Shown here: one piece after another, positions 48,052 through 56,208 of the stretch
Layout of the letters: each line of letters opens with the position of its first letter
Numbering within the stretch: position 1 is the first letter of the stretch
DNA from: Sphingomonas albertensis
GTDB lineage: Bacteria; Pseudomonadota; Alphaproteobacteria; Sphingomonadales; Sphingomonadaceae
Direction: 5' to 3'
NCBI RefSeq assembly: GCF_014358075.1
Contig: NZ_JACONT010000028.1
Span: 1-56,208 of the forward strand
Length of the DNA stretch: 56,208 nt
The notes under the pieces: model-generated
Told to the model about the DNA's origin: nothing
Seen by the model: the letters and a program-made list of their open reading frames with translations, nothing else
Database searches by the model: none
Position numbers and translations under genes: made by a program

Positions 48052-48572
48052 AGCCCGAGTTCAGCCGCCCCGAACGCCTCGACACGATCGGCGAGCGCGA
48101 GCGGATCGTCGAGATCGTTGCCAACGAGGACGAGCGCGCGGCACTGGCGAAGCGGTTCGACCTGCTCTCGATCGCGCGGCTCGACGCACGACTCGGCATC
48201 AAGCGCACCGATAGCGGCATCGTCGTGAAGGGGCGCGTGACCGGGGCGGCGGTGCAGGCGTGCTCGGTGACCGACGAGCCGCTCGATACTCAGATCGACG
48301 AGCCGGTCGCACTGCTGTTCGTCGAGCAACTGATCGCCGAGGGCGACGAGGTCGAGCTGTCCGACGATGCGCTCGACATGGTGGCGATCCAGGGCGGGAC
48401 GATCGACTTGGGCGAGGCGGCGGCGGACACGCTGGCGCTGTCGATCGATCCGTTCCCGCGTGGGCCTAACGCGGCCGCTGCGCTGGCGGCGGCGGGGGTT
48501 ATCAGCGAGGACGAGTTCCGGCCGGCGAATGCGTTCTCGGATTTGAAGGCGAGGATGGCGGGGAAGAGCTGA
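48048..48572 (+). CDS. YceD/DUF177 family protein
   Basis: A 174-residue soluble protein of the YceD (DUF177) family, which in many bacteria sits before rpmF and is linked to 23S rRNA accumulation. The family region GAAVQACSVTDEPLDTQIDE and LLFVEQLIAEGDEVELSDD is visible, with DLGEAAADTLALSIDPFPRG near the C-terminus. It starts with GTG, overlapping the chaperone stop. rpmF and plsX are not downstream; instead a repeat D hairpin follows. Confidence 0.88.
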   Translation: MKPEFSRPERLDTIGERERIVEIVANEDERAALAKRFDLLSIARLDARLGIKRTDSGIVVKGRVTGAAVQACSVTDEPLDTQIDEPVALLFVEQLIAEGDEVELSDDALDMVAIQGGTIDLGEAAADTLALSIDPFPRGPNAAAALAAAGVISEDEFRPANAFSDLKARMAGKS

Positions 48573-48577
48573 ATCTA

Positions 48578-48630
48578 GCTCCCCTCCCTGGAAGGGAGGG
48601 GTTGGGGGTGGGTCGGCCCGTTGTTCGAAG
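48578..48630 (+). repeat. Dispersed repeat D, left arm of a large inverted repeat
   Basis: GCTCCCCTCCCTGGAAGGGA is followed by GGGGTTGGGGGTGGGTCGG and CCCGTTGTTCGAAGG. It is the mirror image of 48796-48855 across the G/C-only block. Confidence 0.75.
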
Positions 48631-48645
48631 GCTGGGGTAGCCAAT

Positions 48646-48776
48646 CGGCCGGGGCGCCCCCCCCCGCCCCCCCCCCGCCGGGGGGGGGGGGGGGGGGGGG
48701 GGGGGCCCCCCCGGCGGGGGGGGGGGGGGGCGCCCCCCCCCCCCCGCGGGGGGGGGGGGGGGGGGGGGGCCCCCCG
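48646..48776. other. 131-base block with no A or T, probable sequence artefact
   Basis: From 48646 to 48776 the sequence is only runs of G and C, including a run of about 26 G's near 48680-48705 and C-runs up to about 13. It lies between inverted copies of repeat D. Nothing else in the window resembles it. I regard it as a low-quality or mis-assembled hairpin loop, not biology. Confidence 0.8.
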
Positions 48777-48795
48777 TTTCCGTATCACGGCACGG

Positions 48796-48855
48796 TTGCG
48801 ACCAAAGCTGGCCAACCCACCCCCGGCCCCTCCCTTCCAGGGAGGGGAGAAGCTC
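48796..48855 (-). repeat. Dispersed repeat D, right arm of a large inverted repeat
   Basis: Read on the minus strand: GAGCTTCTCCCCTCCCTGG, AAGGGAGGGGCCGGGGGTGGG, then a diverged tail. It would pair with 48578-48630 over more than 30 bp. (Segments quoted overlap the PRTase 3' end.). Confidence 0.7.
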
Positions 48856-48857
48856 AG

Positions 48858-49376
48858 TCACGCGATCCGCTCGGGCACCTCCGCCGCGTCCTCGGCAATC
48901 GCCGCAGCCGGCGCGACCGCCTCCCAAGGGAACACGAACCAGTCCTTGGTCACCGCCCGGTCGATAACCCGCGCGCTATACTCGATCCGCTCCGCCGAGC
49001 TGAGGTTATCGATCAGCATAGCAAACCGTACCGCGCCCTCGACCGCCCCCGCCGCAGCCAGCGCTCCCCGCAAATGCGTGATCGTCCGCCCAGAATCATT
49101 GATATCGTCGAGAAACAGCAGCCGCTCGCCATTGCGCGTGCGCGCGGCCAGCTTCACCAGCGGCTCGTCGGCAAAGTCCTTCACCTGGCTGGAATAATCG
49201 ACCGACAGCGTCGGCAAACCGATCGCATGGCTGAGGAACACTGCGGGCACGAGACCGCCACGACCAATCCCGATGATGTAATCGGGTTTCCACTCGGTAT
49301 CCTCGACCAGCTTGGCGGCGAGGATGTGGATCGCGGCGACGAACTCGTGCTGTGGGATAGGGGTGAAAATCGGCAT
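48858..49376 (-). CDS. Phosphoribosyltransferase (xanthine/hypoxanthine PRTase-like)
   Basis: A 172-residue type I phosphoribosyltransferase, which uses PRPP to convert a nucleobase to its nucleotide. The PRPP motif is RLLFLDDINDSGRTITHLRG (about 85-104). YIIGIGRGGLVPAVFLSHAI near residue 33 is the PPi loop, and the Trp-containing KDWFVFPWEAV fits the base-binding end. It resembles Gpt-type xanthine PRTases, but the base cannot be assigned with certainty. Not obviously in an operon. Confidence 0.87.
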   Translation of the reverse strand: MPIFTPIPQHEFVAAIHILAAKLVEDTEWKPDYIIGIGRGGLVPAVFLSHAIGLPTLSVDYSSQVKDFADEPLVKLAARTRNGERLLFLDDINDSGRTITHLRGALAAAGAVEGAVRFAMLIDNLSSAERIEYSARVIDRAVTKDWFVFPWEAVAPAAAIAEDAAEVPERIA

Positions 49377-49417
49377 TCTTAGACGCTACCGACTTGCCGT
49401 TGCGAGAGCTAGCCGTT

Positions 49418-49489
49418 CTCCTGCGAAAGCAGGAGCCCAGGGTTAAAGGTGCAACGATCGTAACCCTGAACTCCCGCGTTCGTGGGAGG
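49418..49489. repeat. Dispersed palindromic repeat B
   Basis: CTCCTGCGAAAGCAGGAG and CTCCCGCGTTCGTGGGAG are two hairpins joined by a CAGGGTTA/TAACCCTG inverted pair. It lies between the PLP-enzyme stop and the PRTase start. Confidence 0.7.
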
Positions 49490-49496
49490 ACACTAC

Positions 49497-50843
49497 TCAG
49501 ATCGTCTCCAGCGCCTGCTCGAAATCGGCGATCAGATCGTCCGGATCCTCCACCCCGATCGAGATGCGGACGAGGTTGTCCGTAATCCCCAGCGCCTGCT
49601 TCCGCGCATCGGGCACCGACAGATGCGTCATCCCCGCCGGATGGCTCGCCAGCGTCTCGGTCCCGCCGAGCGACACCGCGAGCTTGGCGATCTTCAAGGC
49701 GTCGAGGAACGCGAAACTCTCGCGCTCGCCGCCCTTGAGGTACAGCGAGAATGTCGAGCCGCCGCCCGTGCAATGCCGGCGATAGATGTCCGCCTGCCGC
49801 TCCATGCCCGGCTCGTCCTCGAGAAAGCCGAGATACGCAACGCGCTCGACCTTCGGATGATGCCGCAGGAAGCCGCAGACCTTCGCGGCATTCTCCCCCG
49901 CACGGCTCATCCGCAGTTCCAAGGTCTCCAGCGATCGCAGCAACATCCACGCGGTATTTGGATCGGTGATCGTCCCGATCGTGTTCCGCATCGTCCGGAT
50001 CGTGTTGATATGCTCCTTCGTGCCGAGCACCCCGCCCGCGACCAGATCCGAATGCCCGCCGACATACTTCGTCAGCGAATACACGACGATATCTGCGCCA
50101 TGCTTGAGCGGCTGGAACCACAGCGGCCCCAGGAACGTGTTGTCGATCGCGATCGGCGGTTTCTCACCCTTGAAGATCGCGTCACGGCTCGCCGCGACCG
50201 CCTCGACGTCGACCAGCGCATTCGTGGGGTTCGCAGGACTTTCGAGATAGATCAGCGCGACGTTGCCGGTCGCCGCCTCGGTCATCACCGCGTCGATCTC
50301 CTCGCGCGTCGCGCCAGCCGGGAAGTCGAGCCACTTCACGCCGAACTTACCGAGCACGCGGCCGATCAGCGTCTCGGTCGCCGCATAAAGCGGCCCCGAA
50401 TGGACGATCGTGTCGCCCGGCTTGACCATCGCGAGAAACAGCGTGGCGATCGCCGACATGCCCGACGAGAAGGCGAGCGCGTCCTCCGCCTCTTCCCACA
50501 CGCCGAGGCGATCCTCGAGGATCTCCTGGTTGGGCCCGTTGAAGCGCGAATAGACCAGGCCCTCCGCACCGCCCGGACGCTTGCCGGTGACGCCTTCGAA
50601 GTGACGCTTGCCCGCCGCTGCGTTGGGGAAGACGAAGGTCGAGGTGAGGAAGATCGGCGGCTTCAGCGAGCCTTCCGACAGAGCGGGGTCGTAACCGTGC
50701 CCCATCATCAGCGTCGACGGCTTCAGCTTGCGTCCACCGATCTTCTCGACCTCGGGCTTCGGCGCGACGCGTGCCGCGACGCCGGTCAAGTCTGCTTCGG
50801 TTTCGGCGGGGACGGCACCGGGATTATTCGGGGTATCGGACAT
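49497..50843 (-). CDS. Cystathionine gamma-synthase family PLP enzyme
   Basis: A 448-residue trans-sulfuration enzyme of the Cys/Met metabolism PLP family (cystathionine gamma-synthase, methionine gamma-lyase, homocysteine synthase). The PLP-lysine is in VVYSLTKYVGGHSDLVAGGV. Phosphate-binding ALAFSSGMSAIATLFLAM and the substrate-arginine region TMRNTIGTITDPNTAWMLLR are present. An N-terminal extension of about 55 residues precedes the fold. AGGAG lies six bases before the ATG at 50843. Members in sphingomonads are annotated simply as the family; the exact reaction is undetermined. Confidence 0.87.
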   Translation of the reverse strand: MSDTPNNPGAVPAETEADLTGVAARVAPKPEVEKIGGRKLKPSTLMMGHGYDPALSEGSLKPPIFLTSTFVFPNAAAGKRHFEGVTGKRPGGAEGLVYSRFNGPNQEILEDRLGVWEEAEDALAFSSGMSAIATLFLAMVKPGDTIVHSGPLYAATETLIGRVLGKFGVKWLDFPAGATREEIDAVMTEAATGNVALIYLESPANPTNALVDVEAVAASRDAIFKGEKPPIAIDNTFLGPLWFQPLKHGADIVVYSLTKYVGGHSDLVAGGVLGTKEHINTIRTMRNTIGTITDPNTAWMLLRSLETLELRMSRAGENAAKVCGFLRHHPKVERVAYLGFLEDEPGMERQADIYRRHCTGGGSTFSLYLKGGERESFAFLDALKIAKLAVSLGGTETLASHPAGMTHLSVPDARKQALGITDNLVRISIGVEDPDDLIADFEQALETI

Positions 50844-50919
50844 CATATGCTCCTGCGTGGCCCGTCTGGCGCGGGCCGATGTGCCGAGCCTAAACGAGCA
50901 ATGCGGGATTTGGGACCCG

Positions 50920-51678
50920 TTACAGGCCGATGATGCTGATCTGACGACCGTAGGAGGGCTCGTCGCGATGGGTCGCGCGGCGATAGCTGAAGAACCGGTC
51001 CTCGTCGGTATAGGTGTCCAACCCGAGCGCTTCGATCCGCCCGATCCCCGCCACCGCAAGCCGGCTGACGACATAGGCCTCCAGGTCGAACTGGTAATGA
51101 TCCGCACGGCCATCCGCAAAGAAGCGCTCATTCTCCGGATCCGCTTCGCAGAACCGGCGGATGAAGGCGTCGTCGACCTCGTAACTCGCACGCGAGATGC
51201 ACGGCCCGACCGCGGCGACGATCCGGTCGCGGTGCGCCCCGATCGCCTCCATCGCCAGGACCGTCGCATCGGTGACGCCGCCGAGCGCGCCCTTCCAGCC
51301 GGCATGCGCCGTCCCGACGACGCCGGCCTCGCGGTCGGCGAACAGCACCGGCGCGCAATCCGCGGTGAGGATGCCGAGCGCGAGACCGGGTCGGTTGGTC
51401 ACCAGTGCGTCGGCATGCGGGCGAATAGCGTCGTCGAACGGCTCGATCACGGTGACCGCGTCGGCGGAATGGACCTGATAGAGACCGACGAGTTTCGCGC
51501 TCGGCAGGACGGCTTCGGTCGCGCGACGGCGGTTCTCGGCGATGTTCGCCGGATCGTCGTCCGAGCCGATGCCGACGTTGAGGCTCGCATACGCCCCCGT
51601 CGACACGCCCCCACGACGGCCGAGAAAGCCATGCGGGATGTCGCCAAGCGATTTCGCACGGACGACGTCGATGGTCAT
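50920..51678 (-). CDS. pgeF: Peptidoglycan editing factor PgeF (laccase-domain)
   Basis: A 252-residue YfiH/PgeF protein. The zinc or metal ligands are visible: His in GLYQVHSADAV, Cys in ILTADCAPVLFAD and His in GTAHAGWKGALGG. PgeF removes wrongly incorporated L-Ser-containing muropeptide precursors in E. coli; a multicopper-oxidase-like or purine nucleosidase activity has been reported for relatives. It lies in a lgt-midA-GNAT-pgeF run on the minus strand. I chose the ATG at 51678; a GTG six codons upstream is possible. Confidence 0.9.
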   Translation of the reverse strand: MTIDVVRAKSLGDIPHGFLGRRGGVSTGAYASLNVGIGSDDDPANIAENRRRATEAVLPSAKLVGLYQVHSADAVTVIEPFDDAIRPHADALVTNRPGLALGILTADCAPVLFADREAGVVGTAHAGWKGALGGVTDATVLAMEAIGAHRDRIVAAVGPCISRASYEVDDAFIRRFCEADPENERFFADGRADHYQFDLEAYVVSRLAVAGIGRIEALGLDTYTDEDRFFSYRRATHRDEPSYGRQISIIGL

Positions 51679-51698
51679 ATCGCCCGCCCCACCCACTT

Positions 51699-51806
51699 AT
51701 CCACCCCGGCGAAGGCCGGGGCCCAATCGGGGGACTTTGCTGACAGAGGACTGCGCATCGTTACCACGACCTCTCCAATTGGGTCCCGGCCTTCGCCGGG
51801 ATGGTG
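51699..51806. repeat. Dispersed palindromic repeat B (long form)
   Basis: Arms ATCCACCCCGGCGAAGGCCG and CGGCCTTCGCCGGGATGGTG, with inner GGGGCCCAATCGG and CCAATTGGGTCCC, are inverted around a ~45-bp middle. It lies between the GNAT and pgeF genes. Confidence 0.75.
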
Positions 51807-51837
51807 TAGTTCCGCGCGGTAACAGTAGCACGGATCA

Positions 51838-52350
51838 TCACAACACGAGCCGCATGATCCGGTCATCATCAGGCTGCTCCCCGACCATGAACACATACCG
51901 CCCGATCTCGACGAAGCCGTAGCGTTCATAGAACCGGTGCGCCCGGTGGTTATCCACATACACGCTGAGGATCATCTCCGTCCGCGCGTCGGCGCGCGCG
52001 ACATCGATCGCCCAGTCCATTAACGCCGGACCGACGCCTGCGCCATGCTGGTCGCCACGCGCATAAAGCTGGTGGAGTTCGATCGCGGTTGCGGGCCATT
52101 CGCCGGGAAACACTACAGGTCCGATCTTCGCAAACCCGACGATTTCACCCGACTCGTCGACTGCGACGCGCACCGTGTAGACGGGGTCGGACAGGTGCGC
52201 AGGCAACCCACTGGCGCCGAACGTCTGGTCGAGAAACACCGCAAGGTCTTCGGGCCGATACAGCGTGCCGAACGTGTCGGTGAACGAGCGTCGCGCCATC
52301 GCGCCAAGTTCTGCGCCATCGCCCGGCACGGCATTGCGGTAGACGATCAT
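51838..52350 (-). CDS. GNAT family N-acetyltransferase
   Basis: A 170-residue GNAT acyltransferase. Motif A is seen as LYARGDQHGAGVGPALMDWA (acetyl-CoA pyrophosphate loop, Q/RxxGxG/A-type), with ILSVYVDNHRAHRFYERYGF as motif B. Its ATG overlaps the stop of midA (ATGA). The acceptor is unknown; related proteins modify small amines or ribosomal proteins. It intervenes between midA and pgeF. Confidence 0.88.
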   Translation of the reverse strand: MIVYRNAVPGDGAELGAMARRSFTDTFGTLYRPEDLAVFLDQTFGASGLPAHLSDPVYTVRVAVDESGEIVGFAKIGPVVFPGEWPATAIELHQLYARGDQHGAGVGPALMDWAIDVARADARTEMILSVYVDNHRAHRFYERYGFVEIGRYVFMVGEQPDDDRIMRLVL

Positions 52351-53384
52351 GTAAACGCCGCCGGGGTCGGCCAAGACGGCGCAGTGATCGCAAGCGCTTT
52401 GAAGAGCGTTCCCATGTCGTCCATCAGTCTTCTCCGATCCGCCCCCAGCGCCTCGGCGCGATCAGGCGATGCCTTGGCCAGCGCCGACGTCCGCGAATCG
52501 ATCCCGAGCGCACCGAGCAAATCGCGCTGCGTCACCGGCCCCCACGCGACCGCGCCCTCGGCCTGCGCCGCGGCGGCGAGCGTGGTGAAATCGACATGCG
52601 TGGTCAGATCGTGCTCGCCGGGCGCCTCGAACGGATTGGCGAACGCATGCCCGCGCACCGCCTGCAACGTGTCGCCGAGCGCCGGCCCCTCATAGCCATA
52701 GTCGACCGCGATCAGCGCGCCGCCCTGCGCGGCGATCCGCTTGGCGAGACCGCGAATGATCGTCACGGCGGCAGGCGAGGTTTCCAGGATCGAGCCGGCG
52801 GGCGCATCGCGGAACGGCTCAGGGATGACGGCATCCGGGAGCGGCTTCCCGGCGATCGGCAGGAACAGCAGGTCCTGTGCCGCGACGAGGCGTTCGTGCC
52901 ACTGCTCGCGCTTCACCAACTGCCGGATCGGCAGCGCGTCGAAGAACTCGTTGGCGACGACGATCAGTGGGCGATCGGTCGGCAGCGTGTCGACCGCGTC
53001 GTGCCACGTCGCAGCGGGCACCCGCTCGGCTTGAGCTTTTCGCAACGCCGGGCTGGTCTCGACGAAATGCCCCGGCGGTTGGAGCCCCGCCTTCGCCATC
53101 GCCCGCGCGGCATCGGCGGCCAGCGTCCCGCGACCCGGCCCCAGTTCGACCCACGCCACGTCGGGCCGGCCCGCGCGGTCCCAAAGGTCGGCGCACCACA
53201 AACCGACAAGCTCGCCGAACATCTGACTGATCTCGGGCGCGGTGGTGAAGTCGCCCCCCGCCCCCAACGGGTCGCGCGTCGCATAATAATGCGCGTTGGC
53301 GGCAGCCATATACTGCGCGACGGGTATCGGACCCGCGAGCGCGATCGCTCGGGCGAGGCGTTCCGGAAGGGCGGTATCAGTCAT
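52347..53384 (-). CDS. MidA/NDUFAF7-family SAM-dependent methyltransferase
   Basis: A 345-residue COG1565 protein, homologue of human NDUFAF7 (MidA), an arginine methyltransferase that supports respiratory complex I assembly. Recognisable parts are GGDFTTAPEISQMFGELVGL near residue 45, the SAM loop VAWVELGPGRGTLAADAARA, ANEFFDALPIRQLVKRE and GGALIAVDYGYEGPALGDTL. The in-frame extension to 53453 comes from the palindromic repeat and is not protein. The gene lies between lgt and the GNAT gene. Confidence 0.9.
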   Translation of the reverse strand: MTDTALPERLARAIALAGPIPVAQYMAAANAHYYATRDPLGAGGDFTTAPEISQMFGELVGLWCADLWDRAGRPDVAWVELGPGRGTLAADAARAMAKAGLQPPGHFVETSPALRKAQAERVPAATWHDAVDTLPTDRPLIVVANEFFDALPIRQLVKREQWHERLVAAQDLLFLPIAGKPLPDAVIPEPFRDAPAGSILETSPAAVTIIRGLAKRIAAQGGALIAVDYGYEGPALGDTLQAVRGHAFANPFEAPGEHDLTTHVDFTTLAAAAQAEGAVAWGPVTQRDLLGALGIDSRTSALAKASPDRAEALGADRRRLMDDMGTLFKALAITAPSWPTPAAFT

Positions 53385-53400
53385 CAACGAAGAACCTTGT

Positions 53401-53450
53401 GTCCCCGCGAAGGCGGGGATCCAGTCTGGGCTCCCGCCTTCGCGGGAGAA
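53401..53450. repeat. Dispersed palindromic repeat B
   Basis: CCCCGCGAAGGCGGGGATCC, then CAGTCTGGG and CTCCCGCCTTCGCGGGAG, is nearly identical to 6241-6288. It lies between lgt and midA. Confidence 0.8.
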
Positions 53451-53478
53451 CAAGAAGGTTAGGTCGGGTTAGGCCAAG

Positions 53479-54384
53479 TTACGCGACGCTCTGCGTACCC
53501 GCGATCGACTCGACCCGGACCCGGCGCTTGGCCGACGTCGCGACCAGATACGCGCCACCGAGAATCATCGGCACGCACAGCCACTGCCCCATATGCAGCC
53601 CGGTCGACTCGGCAAAGGCCCGCAACTGCGAATCAGGCTCGCGGAAGAACTCGGCCGTAAACCGGGCGAGGCCGTATCCCAGCACGAACAGTCCAACGAG
53701 CTTGCCCGGATCGTAGCGCGCCTTGGTCTTCCAGAACGCGAACCACAGCAGCGCGAACAGGACGATGCCCTCCAGCCCCGCCTCGTACAGCTGGCTCGGA
53801 TGCCGCGCCGGCTCGACCATCCCGAACGGCACGGTGCGCTCGAAGATGATCCCCCACGCGACGTCGGTCGGCTTGCCCCACAGCTCGCCATTCACGAAGT
53901 TCGCCAGCCGTCCAAAGAACAGTCCAAACGGCACACAGCACGCGATATAATCGTGCACGCGCAACCAGTTGAGCTCGTGCTTCCGCGCGAACAGGATCAG
54001 CCCGATCGACGTGCCGATGACGCCGCCGTGGAACGACATGCCGCCGTCCCAGAGCCGGAAGATCCGCAGCGGATGCAGGAACATCTCGGGCGCGTAGAAG
54101 ATCACATAGCCGAGCCGCCCGCCGAGGATGATCCCGAGCGTCGCGTAGAATACGAGGTCGTCGGCATGCCGCCGCGCCATCGGTGCGCCGGGCTGGGCGA
54201 GCAGCTTCAGCAGATACCACCAGCCGAGCAGGATCCCGCCGATATAGGCGAGGCTGTACCAGCGCAGCGTGAAGAAGCCGATCGAGAAGACGTCGGGGTG
54301 CAACCCGAGATCCTCGAAGCGGATGTGACTGCCGACGGCAGGCGCTACGGCACCCGCAGCGGCGGTGATGGTCGACAGGATCAA
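53479..54384 (-). CDS. lgt: Prolipoprotein diacylglyceryl transferase Lgt
   Basis: A 301-residue inner-membrane enzyme with about seven membrane segments that transfers diacylglyceryl from phosphatidylglycerol to the lipobox Cys of prolipoproteins. Signature segments are [36 protein letters not shown] (catalytic-area His), [18 protein letters not shown] (the Lgt signature) and [14 protein letters not shown] chose the TTG at 54384 because GGGGA lies seven bases upstream and a promoter-like sequence lies just before it. An in-frame ATG at 54414 lacks a ribosome-binding site. First in the lgt-midA-GNAT-pgeF series. Confidence 0.93.
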   Translation of the reverse strand: MILSTITAAAGAVAPAVGSHIRFEDLGLHPDVFSIGFFTLRWYSLAYIGGILLGWWYLLKLLAQPGAPMARRHADDLVFYATLGIILGGRLGYVIFYAPEMFLHPLRIFRLWDGGMSFHGGVIGTSIGLILFARKHELNWLRVHDYIACCVPFGLFFGRLANFVNGELWGKPTDVAWGIIFERTVPFGMVEPARHPSQLYEAGLEGIVLFALLWFAFWKTKARYDPGKLVGLFVLGYGLARFTAEFFREPDSQLRAFAESTGLHMGQWLCVPMILGGAYLVATSAKRRVRVESIAGTQSVA

Positions 54385-54410
54385 AGGCTTTTCCCCACGC
54401 GTTCGCCCCT

Positions 54411-54438
54411 GCATAAAGACCGATAACGATAAGACCAA
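54411..54438 (-). promoter_or_regulatory. Possible lgt promoter
   Basis: On the minus strand TTGGTC, 16 bp and TTATGC end 27 bp before the TTG start. The match is modest; it supports the TTG over the ATG at 54414, which would lie inside the -10. Confidence 0.35.
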
Positions 54439-54451
54439 GTAGGAGAGCGAT

Positions 54452-56140
<1,689 letters not shown>

Positions 56141-56208
56141 CGTCCCTCGCCCCTACGGGGAGAGGGAGGGAGGAGCCGCTTGGCGACGGAAGGGAGAGGG
56201 GTAGTGAG
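56141..56208. repeat. Repeat of the CCCTCTCCCC family at the window end
   Basis: CCCCTACGGGGAGAGGGAGG with GGCGACGGAAGGGAGAGGGG is the inverse of the sequence at about 6459-6521. It follows the ligase stop and may act in termination; the window ends within it. Confidence 0.45.

Noticed and set aside
48646..48776. G-quadruplex or i-motif regulatory region
   Set aside because: The block is better explained as a sequencing or assembly artefact; runs of this purity occur nowhere else in the window.
53385..53453. N-terminal extension of the MidA protein
   Set aside because: The extra codons are the palindromic repeat B read in frame; the conserved protein begins at 53384.

Overview
The window reads as a chromosomal segment of a Sphingomonas-like alphaproteobacterium. 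This rests on very high GC content, an alphaproteobacterial gene set (CarD, FdxA, RpoZ, MidA, a ubiquinol-cytochrome c chaperone, DUF1489, a TIGR02186/TauE pair), TonB-dependent receptors with sugar or phosphate hydrolases, tandem GIN-domain envelope proteins and many dispersed palindromic repeats. I see no phage, plasmid, transposase, CRISPR or rRNA. One tRNA, tRNA-Gln(CTG), is present. The assignment comes from gene content only.

Layout. 0.2-4 kb: a polysaccharide flippase, a CBS protein, a small membrane protein and a secreted GH43 glycosidase with a LacI-type palindrome upstream. 4-9.2 kb: tRNA-Gln, ppx-rlmE, rpoZ, a phospholipase D and a PmtA-like methyltransferase. 9.4-12.1 kb: an ABM monooxygenase with an MFS exporter, then a DUF1348-TetR pair behind a perfect palindrome. 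12.2-15.7 kb: a bacterial Cdc48-type AAA+ ATPase whose upstream region holds an intrinsic terminator, a 16-codon frame and a LysR-box palindrome shared with a divergent lysR. 16-24 kb: cyclophilin, MgtE, DUF1489, two DUF2807 proteins, a Rap1a-like protein, an L,D-transpeptidase, a small lipoprotein, CarD and FdxA. 24-28.5 kb: an S4 protein, a Suv3-type helicase and an M23 peptidase.

Two nutrient-scavenging loci follow, back to back. At 28.5-33.5 kb a tight operon encodes a TonB-dependent receptor, a phosphoinositide phospholipase C-like enzyme and a histidine acid phosphatase/phytase. At 33.7-40.6 kb lies a complete sucrose locus of the Xanthomonas sux type: LacI regulator, TonB receptor, amylosucrase and MFS permease, with tandem TGCAATCGATTGCA operators. 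After that come a HerA-like ATPase, TIGR02186-TauE/SafE, an NfrB-like glycosyltransferase with a barrel-like partner, bamE, the cytochrome bc1 chaperone with yceD, a phosphoribosyltransferase, a PLP sulfur-metabolism enzyme, the pgeF-GNAT-midA-lgt cluster and an acyl-CoA synthetase.

The least ordinary signals are non-coding. (1) A four-copy two-hairpin element follows four different genes, always in the same orientation relative to the gene; its second stem changes sequence but keeps pairing, and one copy lies before the rpoZ terminator. (2) A ~124-bp back-to-back hairpin repeat also shows stem covariation; one copy sits inside the sux operon. (3) An attenuator or small-RNA arrangement precedes the Cdc48 gene. 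(4) About 131 bases at 48646-48776 contain no A or T and are probably a sequencing or assembly artefact.
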